From Drechslerella dactyloides (lineage: Eukaryota; Ascomycota; Orbiliomycetes; Orbiliales; Orbiliaceae): a stretch of DNA of 64,000 bases. The notes beneath the pieces are model-generated. The model searched no databases. It was not told where the DNA came from and was given only the letters and a program-made list of their open reading frames with translations. Position numbers and translations under genes: made by a program. Below are positions 34,912 to 47,391 of this stretch, in pieces. The stretch's first letter is position 1. The number at the start of each line of letters is the position of its first letter. The stretch lies in contig JAGTWJ010000007.1 in assembly GCA_020064725.1 (NCBI GenBank), positions 1,054,001 to 1,118,000 on the forward strand, read 5' to 3'.

Positions 34912-37038
34912 TCATGCTTTTGGTGTAGGAGACGGTGATGGTCTCGTGGCTTTGTGACAATGGTTGTGATGTTCCATAAATAATCGATAGGCTTCTTTCC
35001 GCTTCGCAGTGTCGTTATACTTGCCAGCGGCGATTTCCTCAATGTATTCCTAGTATAACCCATTAGGTATTAGTGCACTGTCTCGCTGATTTTTTATCCC
35101 AAGAAGAATAGAGGTATGGATGGAAGGGGGCGGCGGAAGGTGGTGTGCATACCTCAGTCTGCTTCACATCGGCATCGGGAATGGTGCGTGCCTTCCATTC
35201 TTGAATGACAGGTCCCGTGAAGTGGTCGACGCGGATGATATGTTGCTCGTGTACAAACTTCGCAATGCAGTGTTTGTGATCGACCGTAAGCTTGTCGTAC
35301 ACGTTCGCCTTGGGTTTCTGTCATGGCGCAAGAAAGCTAACGTTAGAATGTATGCGTTTTCAACGTTGTATGTGTTACTTGCCTTGGCTGGGGGCTCGGG
35401 TCCGCCACCGGACCAGATCCGTATCAGCTCTTCGGTCTGAGCTTCGTCGAGGGCCCGTTTCTTCGCGTTTTTTGAAGCTTCGGTGTCTTTGTCTTTCTTC
35501 TGGGGAATGTTTGCACGTCGTCGTCGCTCCATGATATCTTCGGGCTCTTCATCGTCCCGAATAGCAATGAAGTCTCCGTCGTTCGTTCGAATAACCTTGA
35601 TCATCTCTCCAGCGTTGATAGAGTCAAGGAGCAAGATTTTGGAGTGAATCACAACGGATTTACCCAGGTTGATTTCGCCGACTTTTCTTGCCCCAGCACT
35701 AGCGGCTGCTGGGCATTTAGGTGATGTATTTTGTTCAGCGATGTCTGCTGAGGCGCCTCTTGAGATATTTCCATTCGATTCGGATGACGGGAAAGGCGAC
35801 TCGGACTTCCGTGAGCTTTCAGCCATAGGTGCTTTTTCTTCGCGCTTCCGCTTGGTTGGCCGCGGATTGGCATCGCGTGGGAGCCCAGCGCTCTGGTTGG
35901 TGGCTTCTGGTGAAATCGGACTGCGTGATGCAGGTCGTGAATTCTGTGGATCAGACATAGCCGGGACGTTTCTGACAGGCGAGAATCGCTGAGGCATGGC
36001 TGGAGGCGTTATACGACTGGAGCCAGAGCCGGAAAAGGCGGTCTGCTGAGAGAAGGGGTCTCTGAATAATATGCAAGGCTGAGGAGACTCGCTCATATCT
36101 CGCATAGGGTCCGCAAGGGGTTCCGATGGTATTGTTGCGGACAACAGCATGGGCTCTCCACCCCCAGAGATGATAGCGGTTGCAGTGGGCCTGCTGATGG
36201 CAACGGGAGCTCGAGCACGACTCTTCTCTGGTTCCAATGGAGCCCAGGCACTCGCGCATCCGGTAAAACTGAAAGGTGACAGCGGGGCGTTCAGCGGTGC
36301 TGTGAGAAGATGGAAGGCTTCTGACTCCTCCTGCTTAGCGTATGCCGGCCCTAGCAGCCGGGCGGCAGGCTTGCTCCAGCCAGAAGTGCTAATTGCAGAT
36401 TCTATAAGCCCTCCAATTTTGGCCTCAATGGCGTATGTGACCACGCCTTCCATCATATCAATGTCGTCGTCTTCCTGCTTGATACTTGTTGCACAGGAAG
36501 GGTCCCACGGTGGGCTCAGAAATGGCGGATGAAAGTGCGCGGATATTCGGACCTGCGGCTTGATAAAATCGCTCCAGAGCTCCGGGAGAATGAGCCCACC
36601 AGTCAGGTCGTTGCGTATCTGTATGCAGTCCAGCGCGTCGTCTATGCAGAGATAGCCTGCTCTCGGATTGTTCCGTTTGTAAATCTCGAAGAGTGTTTGT
36701 ATTAATCGCTGTTTTGTGGTGATACGTTAGCGAGCACGTTCCACAAGGCGTAGAGCAGCAAACACCGAACACGCAGCACACATAATTCATTCTTAGAAGT
36801 GAAAAATGATGCGCCTTGCGATGACCACGGCGCTTTTTTCGGATAGTCTGTGAGATGGAGCAAAGAGCTGGCAGCGTACCTTCCACGTCGTTACTCGGTT
36901 GAACGGGATGTCAATGGTAACCGCATCAGGTGCGAGCCGCACCAGAATCGTCGTATTGTCGGTTCCATTGATGCCGCTGGGCGGATGCACTGAGTTCCGA
37001 TTCGCTATGACATTGCCGTTGTATACATTGGCGTACAT
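34912..37038 (-). CDS. Ubiquitin-like-domain protein with nuclear-type basic motif
   Basis: The model is complement(join(34912..35049, 35153..35317, 35383..36708, 36880..37038)), 595 aa. The N-terminal 120 residues resemble the ubiquitin-like domain common in filamentous fungi: IDIPFNRVTTWK joined across an intron to RLIQTLFEIYKRNN, then LTGGLILPELWSDFIKP and RISAHFHPPFL. A long disordered Ser/Pro-rich middle carries the basic motif RPTKRKREEK, a candidate nuclear signal. The last 110 residues are helical and His/Lys-rich (KLTVDHKHCIAKFVHEQHI, KRKEAYRLFMEHHNHCH). Intron 35318-35382 begins GCAAGT (AAG|GCAAGT) and ends GACAG. The frame stays open upstream of the ATG at 37038 without another ATG nearby, so an extra 5' exon is possible. 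The domain assignment is by pattern only. Confidence 0.72.
35318..35382 (-). other. GC-AG intron in the ubiquitin-like-domain gene
   Basis: The donor AAG|GCAAGT is the standard GC-AG consensus, the branch match is TTCTAACG and the acceptor CATGACAG; length is 65 nt. Splicing restores a long in-phase exon, KPKANVYDKLTVDHKH. If retained, translation continues in another frame to a stop at 35164, giving a different C-terminus. Confidence 0.8.
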
Positions 37039-40000
37039 TTTTCGGCCTGGCGAGAGGGCGTCCCGGTCAGTTTTTGTCCACTGACCACAGAAGTTTGTGG
37101 TGTCCCAGTCGCTTGCGTCGTGGTGCTTGGTGTCGCGCGCCGAGCTTGTGATCCAGATAGATGAAGCTGTGTACGAAGGCCAGCAGTGAGGAAACTGCTT
37201 TTTTGGCGCAAGATGGATAAAGAATGACGGCCGGTGCGGGTTTTTCTGCTGTTCTCGATACGGTATATATTTTCGTCGAGTACGTATCCGGTGGGTTGTG
37301 TGGCGCTATTAAGTATATCGCTGAAGCGAACTGCTCGGGAAGATGCTTGCGATGGTTCGTGCGAATATGCCGGTCAAGGTTCTGACAGGTTGTGCAGCAA
37401 GACAGATGGAGATATAAAAAATAGAAGTCCCAAAGGTCCGGGTGGAAAAATAAATTCCTGAGAATCTGCAGCGGTCTGGCAGAGGGTCCTTATTTAGCTG
37501 GGTAGTCGAGAGGGGGAGAAATTAAATCTGGTGTCTGGGGACTGTTTTATGGTTCAGAGGTGTGGAGGTATCTTAGTATCCAGCGGGCTGGTTAGGGTGG
37601 GCGTGTGTGTGCCGGGTACGCTGAAGCGATGCGAACGAAATGCTGATCGAAGAAGCCCCAAGATCTCCGGAAAAATTGCACAGCAGGCTGTGGAAAAGCA
37701 AAACGCTGGCGGAAAACGAGGGCATCAATCTGGTGGTGGGGTTTGGCCTATGTCAGGATGAACGAGGCCAGTACGATCGGTGCCCTGAGCAGCGAGGAAG
37801 GGGAAGACACGCCCTGTTTATGGTTCTGGAAGTCGATCAGAAGATGTATTGAGAGCCCAGGGAAACAGACTGTTCGCCGTCCGGTGCTTCTGGTCGATCG
37901 AAAGCACGGCTTGTCAAGACCAAGCAACAGCACTGGACTAAAGTCAGTGTGGTCCTCTGGGGGCAAAATCGCTGGGGGGATTTGTCGAAGCCACACCCTC
38001 CCCAAGGAACCCGAAAAAGAAAAGAAGCGAAGGTAGGAATTAAGGTTGAGTTTTATCCACAACCCTGAGAAGCCGCCTTTTAGGTATACTTCTGTCCTGG
38101 GTATACGGACAAACCGGATTGGCGACGATGGAGAGATGAGGGGTTCACGCTGACGGGCGATGACTGAGACCAAGGCCTAATTTCTTCGTGGACCGGGAAC
38201 TGGGGTTTGGCGTGCGCCTGTCTTTCTGCCACTGGTGACGAGCGAGCGAATGAATCAAAAAAGTAAAGTCAGGTAACGAGGTCGGTTGAGTTTAGAGCTT
38301 CATGGATCAATTGAGCAACCGAGGGGTTGGCCGGTTCAGCTAGGAGGTTGTTCGAAAAGACGACGCCCATAGGCAATGGCGGCAGCCAGGAATGCAGGCC
38401 GATAGAGATGTCTCTAACAAGCTATGTATACACAGTATCCTTGGGTAGGAGTCCTCGAGAAAATCCTGTTCCCACTGTTTACTGGCACCACGGGCGGGCG
38501 ACGCGATATGTATGTCTGCACTTGTATGATAGCGGCGAGAACACCGTACCAGCGCTTGCCAGACGTTGATGCGGTCCGAAGTTCGAGGCGGAACTGACGC
38601 AGGAGCTATGATCGCCCGTCTGATTGTCAGACAAATGCCCGAACCACGTTTTGCTGATGTTGGTATGTATACAAGCAAAGAATACTAGCTGCAGTGCTAT
38701 GCGCGGTGTGTGCTGTGCTGTGCTGTGTGGTGGTGTGTCTCCAGTTCGAACCGTGTCCTTGGAATGGAAGGGAGGCCAAACGAACGTGATGTGATGCCAG
38801 GCCGCGCGAGCGAGGCGAAGAAGCAATTGACGATCGTACCTGTAACGTCGGCACTGTGCTGGTGCGTCTGTATGCAGTCCTGTATGTTGCTATTGGTACC
38901 GATATGGCACCAAAATCGCGTTATAGGTTTCTAGATTGCGGTGGAGGTAGGTCCAGAGACTCTCACAAAAAAAAGTTAACGTTTGGAAAGGGATTCGTTT
39001 CGACCAGCTGCCAGCCCGAAGGGAAGCAGGCAGTCCTGGCTGCAACTGCACGATCTCTGGCCATGGTCCAACATCCCATTAGTTAGGCAAGAGCCAAACG
39101 TCCAGCTCGTGGGCGCAAAAACGGTTCCTACCACACCCCTAGCATGGCCGGCCGCGTATTTGCTTTTGCGTCTGCATCAACTTCCTCCTCGTTTTTTGAC
39201 TGGCCTCTCCTCTTTTGATCTGGCGGGTATCTTGGACGGTTCCCTTAGGCGAAAGGGGTGGGGAAACCTTGCCCGGGATATTCCAGCATGCTGCTAATAA
39301 TGCACCCCTATCTTGAGCAGAGGAGAAGCAATGCAATGGATTTTGTCACTGGATCCCTGCCCGGCAGTCGCTTCATTCCATATCCCAAGAGGCCCTGCTG
39401 GCCCGCGGACAGCCTTGGCGTGGTTGAAGCCGTCGCAGATTATTGCTTTGCAAGATCGTCGAAAGCACCAGCCATAGTTCGATCAATCAACTGTCGAGGG
39501 GAACTGGGAACGCCCTTCCTCGGCGCGGTGTGGGAGTTTAGAAACAACGGTTTCTTGACCACCGGAGCAAGTTCAACCGTTTCGGATTTAAGATAGCAGC
39601 TCTGGCACCGAAGAATGATGGTGGCCTGCCCGGCGATCTCATTCGCTCATGTACTGCTGCAATCCTGCTGCGCTACACTCGTTCGGTTGGCCCTCAGCAA
39701 ACAAGATCTGGGGAAGCAAGGTGAAAGATCGAGTGCAGGGTTGCCGTCCCCGAGACTAATCGAATGTCCCCCAAAACGGCCAAGCGCACAGAGGGGCTAA
39801 TATATTGTTGCCGTGTGTCGGGCAACCCAATTTTATTTCTGCGGCAGGTTCGGGGCCAGGGACTGCGCACGCTTGCAATTTCAGCGCTGGGCGTCCGCAC
39901 AAACTCTGCGCACAGCAAAAGAGATCGAGCGATCTGATCAACGGACAAGCTCGGGTTCCATTGCTTCTTTCTGCCTCGCCCACACAACATCCGCCGCCGT

Positions 40001-43000
40001 CCCGTTTGGGACGAACTGCCCGCGAAAAGAGCAACCGTAGCTGGAGAATTTTCCCGAAGAGGACGTGTCAAGAGCCGTCGGCAAAAACCGCAATGAAAAT
40101 CGTCCCCGATGAGGTCGAGAAAGGGTCCAAGTCATCGCAAGTGATCTCATTCCCAACATCGGCTGAACCAACCCAATCGCCACCGACAATTTCAAGCTGC
40201 ACCACGCGTCAACAGCGTAATCCGATTCATTATGTGAAAGCTGCAGGCACCGAGCAAGAGGCACCGAGCTGATTCCAAGTCATTAGACCTAAAAAATTGC
40301 CCTTTGTGGCTGAGGCGTCGTCGTGATTGATTCGCCGCGCTGCCAAGATCGCACGGGGGTGCTTGGTGCATGCCCCAGGGCGAATGAGAGCGTCCCTGGG
40401 CGAGCGTGAGGACCCTTGCTGCACTTGGCGGAAATGCCTGCGTTTCGTTCCATTGCATCGATTGCTCGTTCGTTACTGCGTAACCTGTTTTTTCGCGCCT
40501 TTGCTCTCGCATTGGTGGCCAACGATGCGGGAGACGCAGCAATTCGTTTCGCCTCGTGACGGAAAGACCCAGAGGCGGGTGCACTAGCTAGCCCTCGAGG
40601 GTATAAGAAGGGAATAAAAAAGCTGAAACGTCGTTTAGATATCTTGATCGGAGCATCATAAACAGATTAGTCATAGCGCAAGCTCCATCATGGAGGGTAT
40701 GTGTGTATATATTTCCACTCGAGTTTCCGATAGCGAGAGCATTTTGTAGATGGGTACAATGGGTATGGAGATCGAGGCAGCCTGGAGCCCCTGCGTTCCT
40801 CGCGATGGCTGCTTCGAAATTTCCTTGTACAGACCGAGCAAATCCGAGGTTACTCAAGGGGGCCACCAGGCATCGCGTGCTGGCGCGGGTAACCCTCCGT
40901 GTCATAACCATGTTTGCCAACCTGCATGCATGCATTTGTTGCCGACTTATGGGGCTTGATAAGTTGCTGTTAAGCTTCCGGTGCAATTGGCCGGTGTTTG
41001 GACAGCCCTGCGGCCTCGCTGACGTCGGAAATCTTGACAATGGATCTCGAGAATCTATTATTGTTTTGTATTTTTCGGCTACCAAGATCGAGAAATGGAT
41101 AACCGACGTTCTCCAACGGAAGGCAGCGGAGGCTACCAAGTGGAGGCGATTAGCGTCGCAGGATACTTCCTAATCCGTCAAAGGTCATCGAGAGGAGATT
41201 AGATCTCAGAGCCCACCGGGGAAGTTGAAGGTCCCCGAAGGCCTGTAATTCCTTTGTGTATGAAGTTCTTACCATGGCATTCCATTCCGATACAATGCAC
41301 CCGCCAGGTTTATCGATTGCGATGAGCATCTCATCGCAGCGATGGGAGTGGCGGGCACTAAAGCAGCAAAGGGCATCGTGATTAACGGTTCGCACGGTTG
41401 CGAAGAAGCTTAACTGAAGTGCTGGCCCTGCGTATTACTCTGTCGCCTTGTTTCAGCCTCACCTGAACCCTGACATGAAGACAGGGCTCGGTAGAGTGAT
41501 AACGGCCTCCTCGTGCATTCCTGTGAGAATTCGATTGCACCGATTCGCACACCCTTGTCAGTTGGACGTCTGGATCGGAGCCGTTCCATTGGGCAGATCC
41601 ACGATGGCGACAGGGGCGGGCAAGATGCAAAACTGCCTTCATTCGCGAGGGTGGGCGGCCGGAACGCTAAAGTGTGCAGTGCGTATCGGCCGACTTTTTG
41701 GCAGAAACTGGCTGGGCCAAAACATGCCGCCCCACGACATCGGATCCTTGGTGACGCCACACTCTAACCAGGGACAACCAGGAGCGAGCGACCGAGAGTG
41801 AAGTGCCAAGGACGCGAATGAAAACGGTAACAGCGAGTTGTACGCATCAAACTAGTATTGATTGGGAACTGCCGAGTTATACGCCCCCCGAAGCAGAAGA
41901 TTTTGGCGAGAACGCCTCTCGGCGGGGCCCACTTGTGGAGCGTCAGGTGGAGCTGGCGGGTGCCGGGCACAGGTATATTAGGCCTCTCATAATGAAACCC
42001 GACGGTCCGGGAAGACCAGTGGTTCGTTAAGATGAAGGGAGGCTATATCGGGCGGTGATATATTCGGTGCTCAGATTAACGTTTAAGTGTGAGGTTACGG
42101 CCGCGGTTGCTTGCTTGCTGTGCTGTCTTGCATGGTTTGACAAGACGAAAGAGACGAAGTGGACGTTGGATTGGTGGTGCAGGCTGGGGCGCAGGTCCGC
42201 CCTGATCTGAAGCTTATCGTCGATAAGCGACCACAGACAAAAAAAATCAAACCTCAACAGACCATCTCGCCCAGGACGAGATACAGTACACACGCACACC
42301 CAGTCTAGAACCCTGCACGACACGCCTGCCAGCCCGCCAGCCTGTGCCAACCAGCCCTGCCTGAGACGTCGACGGTCTCGCATGAACTGGACTCGTGAAC
42401 TCGGAAACTCGGTCATCGCCCTGCTCAACCATCCTGCCGCCGTCCTGCAGACCGTTTCCCAGCGAATCAGCAGGTAACCCGACATGCAGATTTCAGAGGA
42501 AACCAAGGTACGATTTGTTTGCTACCACACCATCTTTTTTCCCGGTTTCTCGTTTTTTATTTTAGAGTACTCTCACTACTGGTCGCTTTATTATGCGTGC
42601 CCTGTTTTTACTAGGGCTGGGCTGACCGAAGCGCAAACGGTAACTCTAGGAGCGAATCACTCGCATCATCGACATCTCGAGAGTCGTCGTTCATTAGTAT
42701 GTACAACCATAAACCGCTGCTCCCGTGGATCTCCGCCGCGCCAGCGCGCGCACAAGCCACATTCCGGACCGCTGACCGAAACGTTTCTCCGCCGTTGACA
42801 ATGACAGTGGCTATCTTCCGCTGATCCTATACATCGGCTACACGCAGAGCGAACCCAAGCCGTCTCTGATAAGGTAGTCTCAGACTCGCCCTGGACCCCC
42901 ACCCGTCCGCCCGCTATTGACTTGCTGAAGATTGTTGCTGATGACGGCGTCTAGACTCCTGACACCTCTTGCCTAACCGAAACCCCGGGAGTCGTTCCCC

Positions 43001-43573
43001 TCGATGCTGATTTGGGAGTCCGCATTGCGGTATTGTCCTGAGGCGTACAATCCGCATGGTGCGATATCTCCCATGTCCCTGGTGTGACAGAGGACCAGCA
43101 GTTTGCCACTACCAGCTGCAGTCCTCAGGGGTTTTCTAATGTGCCTATTGCAATCTCCCATCTGCTACCCGCGGCCTTTGCTTTGATATTTCCCTTGAAA
43201 TGAATCCAGTTAGCCCTCCGGTCGGCAAAGCGAGGCAGGACCGTGTCAGACACGTCACGCATGTATATATCAGTGTATAATAGCCAGGGATATCGCCAGT
43301 CGGGAGCCTATGCCCCGTCTGTAGTTCCCGAAGACCCTCGCCGTAAGATATCAGTAAAACTCGTAGCCTCGATCCATGTGACGTAGACGCAGCCGCTAAG
43401 CGCGCCGACGTGGTGTAATGTTGCAGTCAAAATCTGACTCATGGTGAAAGCGTTGCCCAACACATCCCGCCGCTATTTGCGCCGAACATAAACTCTTCGA
43501 CCTCACCACTTGTATACGTACCTACATACAACCCCGTCTCACACAACTAGATACCCTAGAATTGTCCATCGCC
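37039..43573. other. Long gene-free interval (about 6.5 kb) between divergent genes
   Basis: This lies between the start of the ubiquitin-like-domain gene (-) and the start of AspRS (+), so it is upstream of both. Many short frames exist on both strands, but none has a recognisable motif, signal peptide or consistent splice context. GC content is moderate, with small TGTGC repeats near 38710-38735. An additional 5' exon or long leader of the minus-strand gene could lie here. Confidence 0.45.
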
Positions 43574-45532
43574 ATGTCCGAAGCTGAGGCGTCGTCATCA
43601 AAAGCCACGGGCGCGGCTTTAGAGGCCGGTGTCGCGAATCTCGCAGTCACAGAGGATGTACCCCTCGGGTATGCACGACCCCACCATGGTACCCCGCCAT
43701 ATGCGCAGAGATCTCACAACTGACACTCAACAACAGCGAGGACGGCAAGCCGCTCTCCAAGAATGCCCTGAAGAAGTTACAGAAGGAGAAGGAGAAGGCC
43801 GAGAAAGCAGCAAAGCGAGCAGAGCAGGAAGCCACTGCAAAAGCCGCACGTGAGGCAGCCAACGTTGATACCGCGAAAGAAAACTACGGCAAGCTCCCGC
43901 TCAACCAATCCACCGAGCGCACCGGTGTTCCCAGAATCGCCATCGGCAAACTCACGCCGGAGGAAGATGGGAAGGCAGTATTGTTCCGAGCTAGGGTGCA
44001 CAATGCCCGCGCTCAGGGCAACAAGATGACCTTCTTGGAACTGCGACAGCAAGATCAGACCGTACAGGCCCTGCTGATGGTGCAGAACGACGGCAGCATC
44101 TCGAAGCAGATGGTTAAATGGGCGTCCTCAATTAACCTAGAATCTATCGTGCTCGTGCACGGCGTCGTCATGAGGCCGGCCGAGCTGATCAAGTCCACGA
44201 CGGTGCAGGATGTCGAAATTCACATCAATAAACTCTTCATCATCTCCGAGGCCGGCCCACTGCCGATCCAAATCGAGGATGCGTCAAGATCCGAAGAAGA
44301 GGCTGAGCGACTAGGTCTCCCTATTACATCGCTGGTCACCAGGCTCGACAATCGGGTCATCGACTTCCGGACGGTCACCAATCAGGCCATCTTCCGGATA
44401 TCCGGCGCCGTCTGCGGCTTGTTCAAGGAGTTTTTGTCGACGCGTGGGTTCGTAGAAGTGCACACTCCGAAGCTGATTGGTTCCCCGAGCGAAGGTGGCG
44501 CCAACGTGTTCGAAGTCACGTACTTCAAGTCAAAGGCGTACCTAGCCCAGAGCCCGCAGCTGTACAAGCAGATGCTCATTGCCGGGGATTTCGAGAAAGT
44601 CTTCGAGATTGCGCCAGTCTTCAGAGCCGAAGACAGCAACACTCCCCGCCATATGACTGAAGTATGTGTGCTTGCTGCCACCAAGATATAATTGTACTGC
44701 GCTGACAACTTCTAGTTCACGGGTCTCGATCTGGAAATGGCATTCGAGGAGCACTACCACGAAGTCATGGAGCTGATCGGTGAAATGTTCATCTTCATCT
44801 TCAACGAGCTGAACAAGCGTTATGCGTCTGAGATTGCTACTGTTCGCAAACAGTACCCCGTTGAGGACTTTAAGATTCCCAAGGACGGCAAGCCGCTCGT
44901 CCTGACCTTTGCCGAGGGCATCAAGATGCTGCAGGAGGCTGGCCGCGACGTCTCGCCGCTCGAAGACCTAAGGTGAGTTCACAACTTTCCGTCATAGTAA
45001 CCCTCCGATAGGTTGGAGATGATACTAATAATATCGACCCCCAGTACCGAGAACGAAAAGTTCCTCGGCAGTCTTGTTTTGAAGAAATACGATACGGACT
45101 TCTACATGCTCGACAAGTTCCCGCTGAGCGTTCGTCCGTTTTACACCATGCCTGACCCTACGGACCCCAACTACTCCAACTCATACGGTACACATCCTTC
45201 CCTTCACACCCGCTAGGCAATCATCCTCCCACGGACTGACTATACTAATCCAATCGCTCTATTATAAAGACTTCTTCATGCGCGGCCAAGAAATCCTCTC
45301 TGGCGCGCAACGTATCCACGACCCAATTCTCCTGGCTGAGCGAATGAAGGTGCTGGGCGTCGACCCCACGAGTCCCGGACTTGCCGACTACATCGATGCA
45401 TTCAAGTACGGTGCGCCGCCGCACGCCGGTGGCGGTATCGGGCTTGAGAGAGTAGTATTCTTATGGCTCGGGCTGGGGAACATCAGAAGGAGCAGCGCGT
45501 TCCCGCGCGACCCGCAGAGATTGCGGCCTTAA
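43574..45532 (+). CDS. DPS1: Aspartyl-tRNA synthetase, cytoplasmic
   Basis: A class IIb synthetase that charges tRNA-Asp in the cytosol. The model is join(43574..43668, 43737..44661, 44716..44972, 45045..45187, 45270..45532), 560 aa, with every junction in phase. A Lys/Ala-rich N-terminal extension ([20 protein letters not shown]) is typical of eukaryotic AspRS and aids tRNA binding. An OB-fold anticodon domain follows ([33 protein letters not shown]). The catalytic core shows [15 protein letters not shown], motif 2 ([20 protein letters not shown], formed across an intron) and motif 3 ([20 protein letters not shown]). The C-terminus, [16 protein letters not shown], is the conserved ending. 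No mitochondrial presequence is visible, so the cytosolic form is favoured. It is independent of neighbouring genes. Confidence 0.95.
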
Positions 45533-47391
45533 ATCAGAATAAAATACTCAGATACGCATATATCGTGGTACCATGGAGATCCAACGAGCTCTTGAACACA
45601 TGTGGTGGGAATGACATCAGTCGATGGGCTCTTGGCGTTTGTATATAGCAGGATAATATATGCTGTTACAATGAATGAACATTGTAGAATTAGCAGGAAA
45701 TCAAACATCGCAAAATACCTTTCCCGGTCCCAGATAGCCGCGGGACTTTGGGAAGGGTTTGCGACAACATCTCGGCTATCTGGACCGTACGCATAGTTGG
45801 AGTTGGGATAGGAAACTTCAGCTTGCCTGCGTGTAACCTGATATACCAGGATCAGCGGAGCTAGAGCACGTGTGTGTCACATGGATGGCGTTGAAATGCG
45901 CCTTTGCCGAACCGCTCAACGGTATGATGCAATTGGGTGGTTTGACTGTTAACATGTTATCTTGTGTAACAGAAGTTGTTGTAGGAGGACGATCTCGGTG
46001 GCAAATTGTCGGCGCCGAGACTAGTAACTATAACTCCGTGGCATATACCTTCTCCCAAACCACCTAGGTGCAGTACTATAAACCGAGATCTAGTGAGGGG
46101 CTCCAAAGAGCTGCCGGAAGATTGGCTTTGAACTTGATCGCACGAGGCAGCCAACCCGAGGTTCCAGCCTTCAACATGAGGTGACTTTTCGATTTTTATA
46201 GTAAACCAGGTTCCCCAGACAAATCTGGCCTCGAGACTAGAGGTATCCCATGAATATTAGAATGCCGCAGGGTGCGAGCACTAACATACGGGATCGGGAC
46301 CGTCTCTTTTTGACGATCGAGAAGATCGTTGAGTTTTATGAGATCGTCTCAATTTGACATAGATGCATCGATACCTGATCTCGTAAACCAGACCCCCCTT
46401 TTTCCACTGTGTGGGTTTGGCTTGCGAGACCATCGATACCTAAGTGATGTAATATAATATTGATTGACCCATGGTCCATTGCATAATTAATTTGTCATCA
46501 GAGTACCGCACAGCTATTCAGGTTACTCGCAGAAAGCAATTGAACCCTCATATCCATGATATGAGGGTATCGCATGTATCACTCATTCACATTTGAAATA
46601 AAACTCACCCAGGCCGCTATATATAGTAATACTTCGACGACTATGCAACATATGGCTTTACTTCGGACCATCTACTGGCCGATTTATCGCAAATATTGTC
46701 AAGCGACCGATGTATTTATAACAGCGAGACAGCTGGCTGGATTTGCGTCATAGAGGTATTAACTTCTAGACGGCATCGAAGAGCTGACTGTCGCAATTCG
46801 GACCTAGGCACATAGCTACAATATTACTAATATCGTAATATGCGAGACCCCTGTATGCATGCGAAATTTAAGCAACGATGTCTGACAAGTAAGCTTTCGT
46901 GTCTCAGCCAGACACCGTGGAGACATTACGCACAAAGCGGACGGCCGCGGAGTAGCTTTAAGCGAGTGCCACCATACAATTGCCATGCGAACAAAACCTT
47001 CGCGCGTGATACTGACCTGGGGCGTGCCTAGAGCTAGATTGTGCGCTGCTATGGGGCCGTGCTTTCAAGTTCCATGGATCGAATTCCCTTCAAAGTGAAG
47101 AACAGCATGCTTCAAATGCGTCTTTTCCGTTGTACAAGTTGTATCTAACCGCCTCCGCGAGGAATGGCGCCCATCGCGAATCAGCAGGCATCCGCGGCGT
47201 TCATGCGGTGCCTGAGGCTCCGCCTGGAAATTCCTGCTCCAGGCGCTGAATGATTCACAAGCTGAACTAGGCCGCCAATTGGCTGTGTGACGTCGAGCAG
47301 CTTTTTGTCCAACCCAAACTTTGCGACAGCAGCGAACTGAGAAAAATTTGAAACGTCCTCCGTTCGCAAAAAGAGCACACCGTCCATCGCA
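45533..47391. other. Intergenic with a perfect hairpin
   Basis: No gene is supported. The interval holds a 10-bp perfect inverted repeat at 46545-46567 and scattered AT-rich patches. Confidence 0.5.
46545..46567. repeat. Perfect 10-bp inverted repeat, 3-nt loop
   Basis: CCCTCATATC and GATATGAGGG flank CAT. It is a potential hairpin or a palindromic protein site, about 1 kb after the AspRS stop codon. Confidence 0.7.

Noticed and set aside
39805..40272. 155-codon plus-strand frame
   Set aside because: No motif and no flanking splice signals that extend it; treated as chance.
40588..41139. 183-codon minus-strand frame
   Set aside because: Irregular composition, no domain or signal peptide, and competing frames on the other strand.
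42027..42506. 159-codon minus-strand frame
   Set aside because: No coding signature and not extendable by splicing.
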